Of a stretch of DNA of 64,000 bases, positions 10,681-24,140 are shown piece by piece; the first letter of the stretch is position 1; every line of letters starts with the position of its first letter. A program made the position numbers and the translations under genes. Below the pieces are notes generated by a model that searched no databases, was not told the origin of the DNA, and was given only the letters and a program-made list of their open reading frames with translations. This DNA comes from Microstegium vimineum (Eukaryota > Streptophyta > Magnoliopsida > Poales > Poaceae): positions 54,652,456 through 54,716,455 of the forward strand of contig CM039124.1 of the NCBI GenBank assembly GCA_022036555.1, given 5' to 3'.

Positions 10681-11979
10681 TGCAATAAAATAAGGGAGAA
10701 TTAGGAATCAGGCCCTCAAAACAAAACTATTTAGGAATCATGCCCTTTTTATTTCGAATTTGGGAATCTGGCCCTAAAACAAAAAAAAAATTAGGAATCC
10801 GGCCTTCTATCAGTTTGGAGGTCTGACGGTGTTAACTTTAGAGGTACAATGACCATTTTATCCCTGATATAAAAAAAAAAAAAAAACAGAGTTTGACTTA
10901 TTTATTATATATCACCTACTGGGCCACGCATGGGCTCTGCCTTGCTTCTTGCCTGCTTGGCCTGTCCCCATATTCTTCTGCCTTTTTACAAGACGGATCA
11001 TGGAACCGACCATCCAACCACCAAACGACGGGACAGGCCCACTCCTTGGTGGCCCATAGTATACTTTGAGGCCTTTGCAACCTGGAATGTTCTCTTGGTC
11101 CCCGGTAGGACTCGGCGGCTCGCTCTCCCGCCATCCACGCCGCCGGGTCGAGATCACGAGATGGCCGTGCCCGTTGCCGTGAGAGTATCCCACCGTGCCG
11201 TGCCGTGGCGAGCACGAGGGCGTCATGTAATCTAGCGCTTAGATCCATGCGCGCGCTGCGTTGCCGTGTGGTCTTTATTTGTGTTTACTCTGTTAGTTAA
11301 TAATTTCAATTTTATTAAGAAAAACAAACTAAATAAATGGAAAATAAAAATTGATAGAATTCCTTTTATTTTTTCTTCAAATCCAAAAAATTTACCTTTT
11401 TTTTATACATAGGTCGTCGATTTGGCATTGGAAAAAGGACGGCGTGCCCTTCTAGTAAATATTCCTATTCAATTACTTCAACTATTTTCGAGCACCTCAT
11501 ATTACTTCCAGGGCATACGATAGTTTGATTATTTGTGGACGATTTCTTTCTCGTTCAATGCCCTTTTTCAGTCGTCTCGAAGATAGAAATTTTGCATTTT
11601 TATCTATGGGGTCACAACCAAGGTCGTGCTAAATCCATGAATTTCATTTAATTCATTTTTCTTATACTATAGAAAAGAAATAAAGAAATAAACATTTGAA
11701 TTCAGCATTATTCCATGATTTCTATTTCAAAGCCTATTTTTTAAGGGAAAACCCCTCTTTGAGGCTTTTCTAAAGGCGAGGTGATCATGATGGCAAATCG
11801 GGTGACGACGGCCAAAGTCGCTTGTCGTGACTGTCATGAGGAGCAGTGATGGAGCTAGCCTCATGCTGATGATGCTGGCGTTGTAGACAACCAACTTTTT
11901 TTTTCATGTTTCTTTGTTGGTTCTCTGAAGATCCAGCAATGCCTAGTACTGGACGGACGGACACGGACTCGATCGCACT
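10681..11979. other. Intergenic, no gene recognised
   Basis: Holds a low-complexity stretch with three TTAGGAATC phrases (10700-10800), an A17-like run near 10870-10886, and a GC-rich block (10912-11240) with overlapping open frames on both strands up to about 110 codons. None of those frames has a motif I recognise, and overlap on both strands argues for base composition rather than coding. Confidence 0.5.
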
Positions 11980-12217
11980 TACTCTCTCCGTCTCTAAATA
12001 AGTGTCATCGTTGGTGTGCGTGTCACAAATTTTACTTGATTTTTAGTAAATATGTACAACATTTGTATCTCCAAATAAATTTGTTAAAAAACTAGATTCA
12101 AAGATCTTTTCAATGATACTAATTATATACCATTAATATTAATATTTTTAATATATATTTAATTAAAGTTGTTTCTTAAAAAACGCAAACGACAGTTATT
12201 TAGGGACGGAGTGAGTA
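11980..12217. mobile_element. Stowaway MITE, complete
   Basis: Inverted ends CTCTCTCCGTCTCTAAATAA and TTATTTAGGGACGGAGTGAG are flanked by TA on both sides (11980-11981 and 12216-12217), the Tc1/mariner target. The interior is AT-rich and non-coding, about 235 bp. Confidence 0.85.
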
Positions 12218-13610
12218 GTTAGCTGCTGCAAGCAACAAACCAGTAGTAGCTAGCAGTGCCGGACCTCCTGTAGTAGGAATATGCAGGACACTCTTGGCTA
12301 GCTGGCTCGTGCACTCCGTACGTAGTCATGCGTGCTCTGCGCGCATTGCAGAATCAGTGGCGCGCGGCAGTCACAGGACGACAGCCAAGTGGAAACAAAT
12401 CCTTCGTACTAGATGAATAGTAACCAGCCGCTTGGGCGGTTTAGCGTTTTACTAACCGCTTTGTTACGCTCTTGATGGCGCCATCACGGCCAGTACGTAT
12501 TTAAACTGTGGAACAGCACCAGCAGCTGCGCCTGCACGCGTCATGCGTGGACACCCACCCGACAGCATCGCGCGCACGGCAGACTACGTACGGGGTACTG
12601 TACGTACGTATTTGCACCGGCCGGCCGGCCGGGCCGGGCACGCACGCACGCAGGCAAGGCAAGGCAACGCAACGCAACGCAACAAAGGCCCACCCTTTCC
12701 TGCGTAGTACTAGTAGTAGTAGTACGACGCGTTTAAGATTCGGCTATAAAAACCGTGGCGCCCACCCCAGCCCCAGATCAGATCACGCAACTTCTCTGCC
12801 CGGTCGCCGGTAAAATTTACTGGCGCGTCGCTGCTTGGAGTGGCCTGCCGTGCAACGTACGTGAACGTGGTGGTGGGGCCGTCCGTGGTGTGGTGGACTA
12901 CTGTCTACTGGTGGTGCTCTTTGTTCCAGGCTAGCCAGGCGCCCTAGCTGGACGGGGGTGCATCTGCATGTGCGGCTGTTACTACTTCAGCTCACCTAAC
13001 AGGTGCGCTTCTGCTACTGCCGCACGCCGTAAGCTCTACTACTAGTGTTCTACAGTAAACTGTAGTACATGTAATGTGCGTAGTCCAACACCAGCACTGG
13101 TAGAGTACAAACATGCTCCGTTTCGTCTCGGTCGTTCCCGTCGTTTCTGCTGCATGTTTGTCCCCGTCCCGGTTCCATTCCATGTGGCTAGCTGCATCGA
13201 AGGCTGTGTGACGTAGTACATCTATCAGAATTAAGTTCTTTTTTTACTGGTGAGAGCGTCAGAAAGCTGCTACTGGTTTGTCAGAGAACAATAGTACCTA
13301 AACTTCTTGACTCGTTGCATGCGATTGTTGCATCGTAACGGTGACCGCTCACTCGTGTAGTTACTGTTCGGATTGTCAGAGATCGGACTCCTGATCTGGA
13401 TCTGCTCCTCATTCATCTGTCTCAGCTCAGCTTTTATACGCGATCTGGATCTCACGTCCGATCCGATAGGCCGGGTTCACTTAACCTTTTTTTTTTTGCC
13501 TGATGTGTATGGGACGGGTGCACTGCAGTCCGCAGGCAGATAAGGCCGGCATTCCGTAGCGGGGACGAGAGAAAGAGGGACGGACAGTGGACACGTGCTC
13601 TTATAATTGG
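12218..13610. other. GC-rich intergenic region with a candidate TATA box
   Basis: A strong CTATAAAAACC lies at 12744-12754 in a promoter-like context, followed about 55 bp later by a donor-like CCG|GTAAAA. It could be a distal promoter of the GH3 gene at 16997 or of an unannotated transcript. No protein-coding gene recognised. Confidence 0.35.
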
Positions 13611-13732
13611 CCTGTTCGTTTGACAGGATAATGCACTGTTCCGGCAGGATTATTCACCGCTGACTGATTTCTTGTGAGAGAAAAACACTGTTTCGGCTGG
13701 ATTTAAGCCGGCTGAAAAGCCAAACGAACAGG
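13611..13732. mobile_element. Small MITE with CCTGTTCGTTTG ends
   Basis: Inverted ends CCTGTTCGTTTG and CAAACGAACAGG bound about 120 bp containing CTGATTTCTTGTGAGAGAAA. A clear relative sits at 61559-61680, where it is an insertion relative to the duplicate arm. Confidence 0.75.
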
Positions 13733-14850
13733 CTGATTATGGTCCCAACTTGCGTTGCGCGCGTGCCATCTCTAGCTAGTTCTCTACCCTGATGTACTCG
13801 TATATGAACAAGAATATGCTGCTATTCTTCTTTTGCGGCTGGAACTGGAAGGCTGCGTGGCCGTCTGAGGTCTGATCCGCAGGCAGTTCCGCTGCCGCGA
13901 TTTTGCCTTCTTCCGGATATCGGATTGTCAGGATAACCGATCAATTCCGCTGACATTTTTGCGGGCGCGTGACTGAGATTTCAGATGAGATCAGATCAGG
14001 TTAATAGTCGCCGGGCTGGCGAGACAAGGATGGGAGGAGAAGATCCTATCCATTGCGGCATCACCGAAGCGATAATAATCAGCGCTCGTGCGGCCCCGGA
14101 CGCCCGAATTTCCGTGCGGACGACGTGTTTCTGCGTGTATCATCATCAAATAGAACCGAACGTTGGGAGTACGTACTCGGTAGGAGTAGTGATGATGTAA
14201 CCTACGCTCAGTCAGAGTCCATTAATGAGTAACGGACTAATGATCCCTTGTGTTGAAAATGTCGTTCCACTGATCAGTAACGGCCCATAGTATTCGTGTT
14301 GAAGTACACTCCTACCCAAGCAGCGTGCCAACTTCTCTATTTGGTTTGGGGAATCTCCACTATAATAGTAAACCACTAATCAATCCGCGTGCCGTATTCG
14401 CTAGTAGGAGTAGATCGCTAATCTCATTGGCGTACAACCACAGAGCTTTCTACAGCCACTCGGAGTACACACTGGGAAGACGTATACTATGCGGGCCGTT
14501 GCCGGGGAAAGAAAACAAAAAGGGAAGGTGCCACGCCCACGAGTCCCGAGCACAGATCACACGTCCACCCGCAAACTGGTCAACAGACTGAACATGCCAC
14601 TGGCACTAGCCACCGTGATACTCGATCCCACTTTCACGCGGGTCCCGCGCTTACAGCTGTGTAGTGGGTCCAAAAACCAGTGAGAAGTAACAAGTGGGTG
14701 CCGGTTGGTCCCAGCCGCCCGACACCAGCGCTGTCAAATTCACAGTCGCCGGTCTTTTGCTGTTCGGTCGATGTAAAATTCCCGTTCCCGGTTGAAAAAA
14801 CAAAGCTGCTCAGTAAAGGCGGCGAGGACGAGCAATAAAGCCTCGGGCGG
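13733..14850. other. Intergenic, nothing recognised
   Basis: Mixed composition. Only short open frames without motifs. Confidence 0.5.
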
Positions 14851-16943
14851 GCCCTCGGAACTCGTTGCCAGCCTTCCCTCCCTGCCTGCCCCGGGTGAGC
14901 TGCCACTGCCAGCTTCCCTTCCCGGTGCGCAAGCTTGTGCTGCTGCTGCTCGCCGGCGCAGACGAAGAAGCGCCCACTCGGATTCTCCCCGGCCGCTCTC
15001 GTCACTCCGCCTGCTGCTAATCGGTGAGCCCCCTCTGGTCCCTAGTTCCATCGCTCGGTTGCCTGTTCACTACTACTTCACATCTTCGTCGTCCTGCTCC
15101 TTCCTCTCCATCTCAATCGCTAGAGATAGCGGACTCCGCTGCACACGCGTCAGTTTGGGGAAAGGAAGGTGGCTTTCTAGGGCCTTCCAGGCTCGCTCAC
15201 CAGCGCCGTCCACCGACCCTTAATTCCTGGCTTCGTCCGGAGGAGGAGATGGAGGCCACCGACTCGTGCTAAAAATCTTCGTGGGCAGATGTGGATTTGC
15301 GAACCACCCGCCCTAGCTGTCTCGGGCTCTAGCAGGGGAGGTGACGCTGATGCGTGGGATGGTAGTGGTAGCGTCGTGCCCATCAGGCCATGGTGTTGTT
15401 CATGTCATGTCCTGGCTTCGTTGTCTGTGGAATGGTGTAGTAGTAGTACTAGTGGAGAGTGACCAGCCTGCCACCTTGGGTTCTTTTCTTTCTGAAATTG
15501 CTGATGCCAACATCGCACGGGCAACCGCGGAGGAGCTGGCTGATGGACGCGCGCTCCACGCGAGGAACCGTTATGAATTTCTTAACCGAGTAATCTGGCT
15601 TGCTTGCTTGCAAGCTAAGCTGCCCATGGCCAGCTTGCTGAAAAATCTCTTGTATAGATTTTTTTTTATCAAAAAGAAATACTTAGATGCCTGTAGCTAG
15701 TATTGCTTAGTGGTTGTTAGTAGGCTTGGTCTTGCAAGTCCAAGATTTCTCCAAATTTTAATCCACAACTTTCCCAAGTGGTTGTGCTGTCTTATTCTGC
15801 CATTCCACGGTCTGAACCTGGCGACGCAGTGCAGCTGAGCAGGCAGGCTTGGCGTGCCGAGGCTTCCGCCGCGTGATAACCTATTACGTCTTCGGCTCCG
15901 ACGTCCCTGTCTGAGCGATGAAACAATTCGCCGCAGCGGCAGCAGGCGGTGCTGTCCGGGGGATTGAATTCTAGTGCAGACAGGCGCATTTTCTTAGTGT
16001 CTCGTAGACCAGAATGTCCCTATTCAGATGGCTCCACGGGGGCACTTAGACTAGTGGGCAGAGTGGTCAGTGGGAGATCGAGTGGATGATTGCAACTTGG
16101 ATTATTCAATAACGACGGCGAGACCGATTAATCATGGCCGCTGATCAGCGACCTTCCAACTGATAGATGCCGCTAGCTCATGCTGCTGCATTCACGAGTT
16201 CTAGCCCCCCCCCCCCCCCCCCCCCCCCCCCCCCTATACTAATCACGACTCTCATTTCTTTTTATTTCTTTTGGTTTTGTTGCCTTGCCATCATATCAGT
16301 CCGTCTTCATGTCGGTGCAACGCCGCATGAGCCACTGATCGACACATCCACTGGTGCTTATAAGAGGAGAATTCGGCTTCCGTTCCTTTGAGGACATCCT
16401 TTCACCCTTCCTGCAGGGCAGCAAGCATAAAGCTTTTCTGCATTATTTTTCTTTCAGGAAATATTCCTGCCTTTGCATTTGCGGTCGTGCTCATGCGATA
16501 CTTTGAGTCTAGTATATATATATATATATTCTGAGGTATTCATTGTGCTAGCTTCTGAAAGAGTCTTGTGCTCATGATGTGGTGGTGCCTATAGTATTCT
16601 GTTCATACTTGCATTCTATACTTCATCATTCCCTTTCTTTTGTGCCGGCTCAGTTCAATCAATAGAGGTTAGGTAGTTTTGGGTATGTTTTCGTTATAAA
16701 CATGCTGGGTTTCAGCAACTTTACGCGGTTTCAAACAAAGAAAGCCAATTGATTTTAAGTCATCTGCTTCCTTTGTGTCTATTTTTGTTTTTTTTTATGA
16801 TGTTTGCGGCAGCATGTGGAACTGGTCCAGTTTTAGTGATTTATGTGTGTTTTTTAAACAAGAGACTTGTACTGTAGTATTGCATATTTTATTGAATAAG
16901 CTTTATTGAACGTTAACTCATCTGTTTGGCATCCTTCTGCCAG
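14850..16943 (+). promoter_or_regulatory. Candidate 5'UTR exon and ~1.9-kb leader intron of GH3 copy 2
   Basis: A GC-rich leader-like segment ends with a good donor (AATCG|GTGAGC, exon end 15023). A pyrimidine-rich acceptor CCTTCTGCCAG ends at 16943, leaving a 53-bp leader without ATG before the start at 16997. Leader introns of similar layout appear in the other copies. The transcription start was not located. Within the intron are a C30 run (16205-16234) and a TA repeat near 16503; the 119-codon frame at 15341-15700 has no recognisable similarity. Confidence 0.45.
16205..16234. repeat. C30 homopolymer
   Basis: Thirty consecutive C inside the putative leader intron of GH3 copy 2. Confidence 0.95.
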
Positions 16944-16996
16944 GTCTATATATATATATATAGGTGGTTCGTGGTGATTGGAACCACACAGGCAAG

Positions 16997-19892
16997 ATGG
17001 CGAGCATGCACAAGATCACCCTTGTTCTAATGTTCTGCCTGCTAGCTCTGGGGAGAGCAGAGGACCTCCTCTTGTACAAGGATCCGAAGCAGCCTCTCTC
17101 TGCTCGTATCAAGAATCTGCTGGATCAGATGACTCTTGCTGAAAAGATTGGCCAGATGACCCAGATTGAGAGGGAAAATGCCACAGCCGACGCATTGGCG
17201 AAATACTTCATAGGTATGTCAGATTATATTAACAGTGAAAAAAAGCAAAAGGTGACAGACAGGCGAGTATGTGTTTGACATTGTCGTGATGTTTTTCAGG
17301 TAGTGTATTGAGTGGCGGGGGCAGTGTGCCTTCTCCTCAAGCATCTGCTCAGGCTTGGGCCTCCATGGTGACTGAGATGCAGAAGGGCGCTCTTTCTACA
17401 CGTCTAGGTATCCCGATCATCTACGGTATTGATGCCGTGCATGGTCACAATAACGTCTACAAAGCTACTATCTTCCCTCACAACGTCGGGCTTGGAGCTA
17501 CCAGGTACAAGCTGCACCTACTTTGCTATGCCTTTGAATATGCTCATATGTTAGTACTAGTTCAGACAAGTTGAGATAAAATTTGTCAGTCTATATTATT
17601 ATGTTGATGTTCTGTTGTAATTCTATTCCAGGGACCCTGACCTCGTTAAGAGAATTGGAGAAGCAACGGCTCTTGAAGTTAGAGCTACTGGAATTCCTTA
17701 TGTCTTTGCTCCCTGTATTGCGGTAATAGGCATTTCTTCCTGCTGTATTGTGGATGTTTCATTTTGGTTATAAATGAATGGGCCTTTTCGTTATCCCTTT
17801 AAACTCATGCCTGTAGCTTACATGATATTTCCCAGGTTTGTAGAGATCCAAGATGGGGACGCTGCTACGAGAGCTATAGTGAAGACCCAAAGGTTGTCCA
17901 GTCACTGACTACACTCATCTCTGGCTTGCAAGGTGATGCTCCTAAAGATTCCGAGGGAAGACCATATGTTGGTGGAAGGTAAACTACACCAAACACATAA
18001 TAGCTAAATTGTCTTCCTTCATGGCTTAGAGCCAGCTTCTGTTTTATAAGGTGGAAGTAGACAAGCAATGTTCAATTCCAATGATGAACTAAATTTGTTT
18101 TCACTGCCGTACTCTACAGTAAGAAGGTTGCTGCATGCGCGAAGCACTATGTTGGTGATGGTGGAACGCATAATGGAATCAACGAGAACAACACGATCAT
18201 TGACGAACATGGACTGTTGAGCATCCATATGCCTCCTTACTATAACTCTATTATCCGAGGTGTCTCCACAGTCATGGTCTCATACTCCAGCTGGAATGGA
18301 GAGAAGATGCACGCAAACCATTTCCTAGTCACAGATTTTCTCAAGAACAAGCTCAAGTTTAGGGTGAGTTGGTCATTACAAGATTTTTCTGTTTATATAC
18401 TTACGTCAGCTACACACTCAAATTTGAACTTATTTCGCAAACAGGGTTTTGTGATTTCGGACTGGGAGGGCATTGATCGGATCACTAGTCCCCCTCACGC
18501 CAACTATTCTTATTCAATTGAGGCTGGAGTTGGTGCTGGTATTGACATGGTGAGAATAAGATATGTGAAACACGTGCATTAGTTACTTTTTTCTTCAAAA
18601 ACAAGTAAAGCATAAGGACCAACCTTTTTACTAAAAAAGGATTCCTGAAAAGTAATAGACATTTGATTTAGATAAGTACGGCACTGAAATTATGTTTATA
18701 CTTCGTTGAAAAATAAATTATTATGGTAATGAATGACGGCTTGCTTCTCATCGTCTTATTAGTTACCACTTACCTGAATGCAATATTATGTTCCCTTGCT
18801 GATTTATGCCCTGAAATTATCATATGCAGATCATGGTTCCATTCAGATACACAGAATTCATCGATGATCTCACGACACAAGTTCAGAACAAGGTCATCCC
18901 CATGAGCAGAATCGACGACGCAGTTTACAGGATCCTCCGTGTCAAGTTCACCATGGGTCTATTTGAGAACCCTTACCCTGATACCAGCCTCGCCGGCGAA
19001 CTCGGGAAGCAAGTCAGTTCTTAACACCTCCTCATATATGCTCATTTGCATACATGCTGAATAAGGTTACTGATGATGGATCTACTTATTTGCGTCTTGA
19101 TAGGAACACCGGGAGTTGGCACGTGAAGCCGTCAGGAAATCCCTGGTTCTCCTGAAGAACGGAAAGTCATCTGCTCCGTTGCTGCCCCTCCCGAAGAAGG
19201 CCGGTAAGATCCTGGTTGCCGGTAGCCACGCCAATGACATTGGCAACCAGTGCGGTGGATGGACGATCACATGGCAGGGAAGCAGCGGCAACACCACCGC
19301 TGGTGAGTGGCGTCTCCTCCTTTTCCGCTTCGCTTGCAACCATCACATCTGAGAGCTGAGACAGGGATTCGCGACCAACAACGAACTAACTTGCGGATGG
19401 AATAATGGAACAGGCACGACGATCCTCTCTGGAATCGAGGCGACCGTGGACCCCAGCACGCAGGTGGTGTACTCGGAGAACCCGGACAGCAGCGTGCTCG
19501 GCGACAAGTACGACTACGCGATCGTGGTGGTCGGGGAGCCACCGTACGCGGAGACGTTCGGCGACAGCCTGAACCTGACGATCCCGGCGCCCGGGCCGAG
19601 CGTGATCCAGTCGGTGTGCAAGGCCACCAAGTGCGTGGTGGTCCTCATCTCCGGGAGGCCCCTGGTGGTGGGGCCGTACCTGGGCGACATGGACGCGTTC
19701 GTGGCGGCGTGGCTGCCGGGGTCGGAGGGGCAGGGCGTCGCCGACGTGCTGTTCGGCGACTACGGGTTCACGGGGAAGCTGTCGCGGACGTGGTTCAAGT
19801 CCGTGGACCAGCTGCCCTTGAACGTGGGCGACAAGCACTACGACCCGCTCTTCCCGTTCGGCTTCGGGCTCACCACCAAGGGCGCGAAATGA
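16997..19892 (+). CDS. GH3 beta-D-glucan exohydrolase (copy 2, intact, nine exons)
   Basis: Exons: 16997-17213, 17300-17504, 17632-17722, 17836-17978, 18120-18363, 18445-18549, 18830-19012, 19104-19302, 19414-19892. All junctions are GT-AG and the total is 1866 nt (621 codons plus TGA), close to barley ExoI. A signal peptide (residues 1 to about 23, ending LGRA) points to secretion into the wall. The GH3 N-terminal barrel carries KIGQMTQIER, GIDAVHGHNNVY, CRDPRWGRCYES and GFVISDWEGIDRI, where Asp306 should be the nucleophile. The C-terminal domain carries AGSHANDIGNQCGGWTI and GEPPYAET (acid/base Glu504 or Glu509, not decided) and ends FPFGFGLTT. Role known for the family: exo-hydrolysis of 1,3-, 1,4- and mixed-linkage beta-glucans during growth. 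It is the only complete member here. Confidence 0.92.
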
Positions 19893-22800
19893 GTACCAGA
19901 CGGCGGAGTCGGTGGTCGTCGTCGATGACGATGAGAGCAACCGGCGCGCGTGGCTGGCGGATGGGCTGTGTGGCCTGTGAGTGAGTGAGTGAGTTGTGTA
20001 TTTGTCGGCGCCGGCGGCCGTGAGGCTTTGGCTTTCGAATTGGTTTTCGGTGAGTCGGGTACGCCGCGCACATTGGCAGCGTACGTTGGGGCCTGTGGGT
20101 AATAACAGCGATGCATTCTTGAGTTGAGGCGGTTGTTAGTGTGGGGTTGTTTGGAATTTGGAATGAACAATAAGATCAGGCGCGTTACGTTCGCTCTGGC
20201 ATGCTATCGATCACTAGCTGAGAGTCACTGTCAAATTTCGGGTCCCCTACCATCTCAATTGTCTGAGTTTCCTCTCGCTGGGCTTCTCTGCTTGCAAAAG
20301 AAAAAGAAAAGGAAAAGAATGTAGCCAGAGGCGCGGGAGAAACTGCTCAGTAGCGCGTGCACGATCTCAACTTCGGTAGATGAAAAGTAATAATACGAGT
20401 GAGCATAAAAAATACTATGATGGTTTCAGTTTGGATTAACGCAGCTTTTGCCGTCCTTTCTTCTAAAAAGTAAGTTTGGATTAATGCTGTTTCACCGCAC
20501 GGCACGGCACGAAAGCCTCGTCCCCAGGAAACCGCAAAGGAACAAAAAAAAAAATGAGCCTGTTGAGACTATAGGTGCGCCAGGGAAGCTGGGCCACGAA
20601 GCGATGGGCCGCAGGCCCGAGAGGATGCGCCAGCAGGCTGCGGGCACGTCGTCTTGGCTGATCATTGACTTTGAGCCCGACCGGAGGAAGTATTTAATTA
20701 CGTAGCTAATCTTCAGTGACTTCCAGACAATGCAACCAAAATCCAGCGCATTTGAGTAAGCAAACACGCAGCATCTCTTCGGGGCTACGTAATTTTCTGT
20801 GCCCCTTACCACGTCATCATCAAATGAAAAGATAAAAGTCGCGACGATATATGTACTACACATACACGTACGACCGACCAGTTCCCGCCTATCTAGCTAT
20901 CTGAACCGCCGTGGATGCCACATGCCAGTCGTCATTGTTGCGTGCCGTGAATTACGTGCCCTGTGTTTTGGAAGCATATGTATTTGTTCTGGAAGAAGAA
21001 CAAAAAAAACGTACGACGACTACAATTTTCCATCGATCAGGTTTTCGTGACGCTGAGGAAAACGTATCCTTCAGCAGCTGTGGAGGCTCTATCTATCTAT
21101 CTATCTCCGCAGCACAGCGCAGCGCAGCTTGTCTCTATCAGGAATTCATCAGGATTTTCCTCTCATATAAGTACACATCCGGCCTGCCGACCGGGGCGTG
21201 AACAATGTACCACGCACACCACATATTGTCGTCGTCTGACAATCGTCACTGGCCTTTTGCTTGTAGCCTTCTTGTACACAAGCAAGAGGAGAATAATTAA
21301 CGGCCGGGCAGTCAAAGTCACCGTATGTACCCCGGCCGGCCCTCTGCATATGCATGCGGATGCTTCGTCGTCATGATCGATCTGCATATGCATGCCGGCC
21401 CTGCCCAAGTGTGATGAACAATGTGTACACATGCATTTTTCTACTACGTTTTTCCTGAGAGTATGTAACGTACACGTACGTAGTATACGCTAACTCCACT
21501 CAAACCTTAGACCCATCTGGATTCTGGGATGAGTAGTGAAAGACGACACGATCCAAGTCTGCAGGAGAACTGAAACCGCCGCGTCCGCCCGCTCATAGTA
21601 CATCTATATATCAGATGGGTCATCAGGAGTCAGTCAGGTCCGGGACGGGAGATCGTTATCCATCCTGTCATTCGCCGGGACTGGAATGCACTTGCTGTGT
21701 AAACGACGACCAAACAGGGCATGCAGGGCGGTGTAGTTCGATCAATTGGCATCTGCATTTTCTGGTTCATCATCTCTGTCGCAGGCTGCCAAAAGTGCCA
21801 ACACACCTGAATGGAGTAATCCATGTCCATTCACTCAGACGTCGCCATCGTTTACCGTGTGGAACTGGTGGGGCGTGCGTATGTGTAGGTTCTGGAGGAA
21901 CAGATCACCAATTTCGATCTTGCCCGTTCAGGCCGGGTTACGCAAATTAACACGCTAATAATCACCGGTCTCCACCTTCGTTCCACGTACTTCCCACGTC
22001 GATTCGGGGCCACTTGCGTGCCGTTAGATAATACGTAAATTTCGATCTTGCCCGTTTACGGCTACAAGTTCATGATGCGGGAAAAAAGTTAGGTGAGGAT
22101 CATCCCTACCCAATTTATTTCTATGATACGACCCCTTTACAAAATCTCAAAATATAAACAATAATAGACTAAAGTAACTAAATTTAGATGACTGAAGTTT
22201 AGGAGACCTAAACCAAACAGACCTAAGCATGTTGATTCCTAACTCCATGCCGTAAGAGCCATGCAAGCTCTCAGTGAGAGCATTATTGTACATTCGAGGG
22301 GTTCCAATCATGTAATGTACGTTTTTCATGTTCTTAACAACATTATCATATCTCTAGGTATACTTTATGTCAAAATATATAGTAAAAAATATGTATGAGA
22401 AAAAATTTAAATTAATTTAAAATCATTTACCTCTCAAAATAAAATGTGGTTTGGTTCACGTTGCCCATTTTTCAAAAATCAAGTTGCAGCCGAAGCATTA
22501 AGACGTCGGCACGTCGCCATCGTTATCCAAGCTTGGTTCCATGTACATGCATGGTATCTATGAGGTAGAGGAAGGCGCGCGCCTCATCATATCCTGAACA
22601 GTATATAGCCCCAAATATTTCCTATATAGATAGTGGGACAAGTAGTGTTGTGCCACTTGGTTCTCGTCCTATCTCTAGCTGAATTTATTTTGGAGTCCTT
22701 TTTCATTGGTGAGGATATTATTTCTTACCAGAATTATTGTGCACATGATTTCCATCTTCCCTTGCTAGACATGTTTTGAACATAGTCGTATGGTCTATGT

Positions 22801-24140
22801 AGGGTAACCACGCAACAGTACAAATAGTTATTGAAGGATATCTAGTATACACTATACAATCAGTTGGTTAAAGCAAGGTACGTTTTAGTTAATCACATGG
22901 TGCCTCAAAACCTCATAGTTCTTATTTACTACGGAGCAAGGAAAAAAATAACCCGTTATTTTTGCCGCTATAGTCCGAAATAGCTTGAAAAAAATTATGC
23001 CGCTATTTACGTTCATGCACAATTTTACCGCTAAAGTCCGCTAATTACGGTTTATAAAACGTTAAACACCTTGATCTTAGCTCGCTATTTAAAACATTAA
23101 AACGGAGTACCAGTTAAATAGAAATTTAAATATTGGGCAATTTTAATTATCCCGACATATTTAAATCGAGTGAACATTACAACCCTACTTACATCCAAAT
23201 ATATCTGGACAATATGAAAGCGGTACCTCAGGGAGTAGTTTTTTTATCTTATTTACTGGCTATTTGTTTTGGTTGAGACCAAATTTGAAAGGAATCTCAA
23301 CATTTTCTACCAAAAAGATGTGAGAGAGGGGTTAAACACCCAGAATATCTTATACTCTGGATATTTATATATTTCAAAAATGGATTTAGTAATGTTCTTG
23401 CAAAAAGAATAAGAGAGAGTTGTGCTATGTAATTAGGGCAATTAGTTTTAGTAAACACAACATTTTCTTTTTGGATATGAGAACACTAGCCAGTACATCC
23501 TTTCAACATTTTTGGACAGAGGAACAGCCACATTTTCAACAAACGTGATAGCACGCACTTAAACTTCCTCTGAATTGGAAGTAGAAATAATAAATGCACA
23601 GATCTAAAGCAATCAGTAAAACACGGTTCACGTCCTTATCATATCATTCAATCATGTATGCTCCCCCCCACGGGAAAATGAGATCCTCCTTTCAATCTAG
23701 GTACTCCACTACTCCACTTTGTTGCTTGCATTATTGCATCCCCATCAATACCTTCGTCATTTTACCCTTCCCCTTACGTAACAAGAAACGTTAACAGTGA
23801 CCTTCTAGTAATTAAAGAGGGAGAGTAGACATTTCATTATCACCATGGTCTTGTGTTCACCAACCCATGCAGAGCTAACTCACTATCTGAAAATTGCATT
23901 GTGTCCTCACCAATATTGATCACTAAGAGATCACAGATGATGGCGACCGATAGCCTGCAACTGCAAGCTATTGACGTTTAGGGATTATAAACCGTGGGAA
24001 CAAGTTGTTAGTAATAAAATTGAAGATATTAAAAAAAATGATGAGACGATATGCATGCATGCTCACATCATATTTGCAAATGGGACTTCTTCTTAAGTGT
24101 GGTTCTGCCTTCCTCTAGTCTCTTTAGCCGGCTTCAAGGA
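19893..24140. other. Intergenic after GH3 copy 2
   Basis: 3' flank, then no recognisable gene. Contains a CTAT microsatellite (about 21089-21105), GTAC-rich and TGCATGCA-rich stretches, and 22940-23060, where CCGCTAT/CCGCTAA phrases recur. Open frames up to about 135 codons around 20960-21430 overlap on both strands and have no motif I recognise. At its right end TAGCCGGCTTC plus AAGGA is the left flank and target duplication of the retrotransposon nest. Confidence 0.5.

Noticed and set aside
10912..11248. Possible small gene of about 101-110 codons
   Set aside because: Open in three frames on both strands, no motif, no promoter or splice support.
20799..21432. Possible small genes after GH3 copy 2
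   Set aside because: Overlapping short frames in low-complexity, repeat-like sequence; no recognisable similarity.
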